Position numbers and translations under genes: made by a program
Notes under the pieces: generated by a model
Database searches by the model: none
Told to the model about the DNA's origin: nothing
The model's input: the letters and a program-made list of their open reading frames with translations, nothing else
In this document: positions 6,051 through 7,001 of the stretch, one piece after another
Layout: every line of letters starts with the position of its first letter
How positions within the stretch are numbered: the stretch's first letter is position 1
Assembly (NCBI GenBank): GCA_020432595.1
Contig: JAGQGA010000282.1
Span: forward strand, 1-7,001
Source: Anaerolineales bacterium
GTDB lineage: Bacteria; Chloroflexota; Anaerolineae; Promineifilales; Promineifilaceae
Length of the DNA stretch: 7,001 nucleotides
Reading direction: 5' to 3'

Positions 6051-6905
6051 ATGACTTCTCGGTTTTCTGCAACTGGTCCTTTGCTAGGATATATATACCA
6101 AGTTCTCTATGCTCTACTCTTGCTCTTAGAAGATGATAGAGATGAGTGTCTTTTATCTATTGAACGCCTAGATGATGTTGCCTTTGAAACAAATGGCAGC
6201 CCTTCTGAATTGTTACAGTTAAAACATCATAGACAGAGTGAGGCCTCTTTAGCAGATACTAGTCCTGATCTTTGGAAAACATTAAGAATATGGAGTGAAG
6301 AAGTTTTTCGGCAACAATATGATCCCTCAGAACTTCGGTTGACACTCATAACAACTGCGAGTGCGAAAGAAAACACAATTGCATCTCTTTTACGTAATGA
6401 TCATAAGCGTAATGTTGCTGATGCAACTAATAAGCTTGTTGAGGTTGCAAATAATTCTATTAATCGGGGCCTCGCTTCGGCCTTTGATGCTTTTTTGGCT
6501 TTAAGTAAACATCAACGTGAGCAACTAATAACTGCTGTCTATATTGTTGATAGTTCTCCCAATATCGTTGACTTGCCGCAAAAGATAAAAAGGAAATTAT
6601 TAGGTGTTCATCCAGACTATAGGAATGGAGCTTATGAACAAATTGAAGGGTGGTGGTTTGATAAAGCGGTAAAACACCTTTCGGATACATTACCTTCAAC
6701 AATCAGCCGAGAAGAGCTAGAGTATAAGATATCAGATATAGCACAACAATATGGTGAAAGTGTTCTACCGATTCACTTTGGACCTAGCACTGGTATTGAA
6801 CCGTCAATTCCTCTGGATGCAGATCAAAGGATGTTTGTTGAGCAGTTGCGAGTTATAGGTCTTAGCCCAGAACGAGGTAGTAGTGCATTAAACCGTGAAC
6901 ATTAA
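6051..6905 (+). CDS. ABC-3C-type effector fragment with N-terminal QxK nuclease-like domain, truncated
   Basis: The 284-residue product starts with GPLLGYIYQVLYALLLLLE (9-27), then LSIERLDDVAFE (35-46) and ELLQLKHHR (53-61). This gives an E38/D41-D42...Q56-x-K58 arrangement like the restriction-endonuclease fold of DUF4297/Cap4-type proteins. SPDLWKTLRIWSEE (71-84) follows. The opening and the late block FVEQLRVIGLSPER (262-275) resemble effectors of ABC-three-component conflict systems, in which a nuclease or other effector domain is joined to a C-terminal domain that works with a middle component and an ABC ATPase. Such proteins usually run on for about another 100 residues. Here homology stops at R275 and GSSALNREH precedes the TAA, apparently supplied by inserted DNA. 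Neither other forward frame restores the expected sequence, so an insertion is more likely than a frameshift. Codon use is AT-rich and unlike the left part. Family assignment is from memory and moderately sure; function is probably lost. Confidence 0.6.
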   Translation: MTSRFSATGPLLGYIYQVLYALLLLLEDDRDECLLSIERLDDVAFETNGSPSELLQLKHHRQSEASLADTSPDLWKTLRIWSEEVFRQQYDPSELRLTLITTASAKENTIASLLRNDHKRNVADATNKLVEVANNSINRGLASAFDAFLALSKHQREQLITAVYIVDSSPNIVDLPQKIKRKLLGVHPDYRNGAYEQIEGWWFDKAVKHLSDTLPSTISREELEYKISDIAQQYGESVLPIHFGPSTGIEPSIPLDADQRMFVEQLRVIGLSPERGSSALNREH

Positions 6906-7001
6906 CACCACCTATCAATAAGTGCTTGCACCGCTTTGGACGGCCGCCCACGCTTTTTAGGCGGTTGCCAACGAGGCGGAGGCAATCGATAGGTCAACAG
7001 C
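6876..7001 (-). mobile_element. Probable end of an insertion sequence, continuing past the window
   Basis: Similarity of the effector gene to its family stops near 6875. Soon after, base composition changes from about 37-40% to about 60% GC, and a minus-strand ORF enters from the right. The first bases after the break (ggtagtagtgcattaaaccg) may be the terminal inverted repeat. The partner repeat and target duplication are outside the window, so the exact edge and the family are unproven. Confidence 0.4.
6902..7001 (-). CDS. C-terminus of a probable transposase, 5' end beyond the window
   Basis: Read on the minus strand, the last 32 codons give LLTYRLPPPRWQPP, then KKRGRPSK, then AVQALIDRWC and TAA (6904-6902). 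A proline-rich stretch followed by a basic KKRGRP block (AT-hook-like) is a common tail in DDE transposases, though not diagnostic. The stop overlaps the stop of the effector fragment on the other strand, as expected if the element inserted tail-first into that gene. The segment carries a CGGCCG palindrome, unlike the AT-rich gene beside it. It could be another DNA-binding protein. Confidence 0.45.
   Translation of the reverse strand, partial: LLTYRLPPPRWQPPKKRGRPSKAVQALIDRWC

Overview
The window looks like part of a bacterial chromosome. Four ordinary, GC-rich genes fill roughly the first 4.3 kb. An accessory stretch follows in which base composition falls in steps. By my counts single lines hold about 65% GC near 1100, 42% near 5200 and 37% near 6400, and GC rises again to about 62% after 6940. 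No rRNA, tRNA or CRISPR is visible. The taxon cannot be fixed from the sequence. The gene mix and the style of intergenic repeats would suit an environmental bacterium such as a Chloroflexota member, but that is a weak inference.

Region 1 (1-2943, + strand): the end of a YtcJ-type metal-dependent amidohydrolase, then an FAD-dependent amine oxidase. An 83-nt gap between them carries an imperfect hairpin built from 9-nt units that runs up to the start codon. Region 2 (2940-4294, - strand): a likely two-gene operon, a family-4-like uracil-DNA glycosylase followed by a class I SAM methyltransferase with an ATGA start/stop overlap. Its last stop codon overlaps the stop of the convergent amine oxidase. 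Region 3 (4295-4449): a divergent intergenic region with a perfect 18+1+18 nt palindrome whose centre is a TATAAT box. This is probably an operator/promoter for the next gene. Region 4 (4450-5880, + strand): an archaeal-type AAA ATPase with a C-terminal nuclease-like DUF234 domain. Region 5 (5881-6905): AT-rich DNA with remains of a short ORF and what looks like the N-terminal, nuclease-like part of an ABC-three-component (ABC-3C) conflict-system effector. Region 6 (about 6876-7001): GC-rich DNA with the 3' end of a minus-strand ORF, probably a transposase, whose insertion appears to have cut off the effector.

Two signals run across genes. First, the palindrome ACGGCCGT (often extended to AAACGGCCGTTT) occurs nine times between 209 and 4687, in all three codon phases, against about 0.1 expected by chance. 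It is a dispersed genome-signature palindrome reminiscent of cyanobacterial HIP1. It is absent from the AT-rich segment, which supports that segment being acquired. Second, the accessory right half (ATPase, truncated conflict effector, insertion-element end) resembles a decaying defence/mobile island. Most of any ABC-3C system (middle component and ABC ATPase) would lie beyond the right edge.
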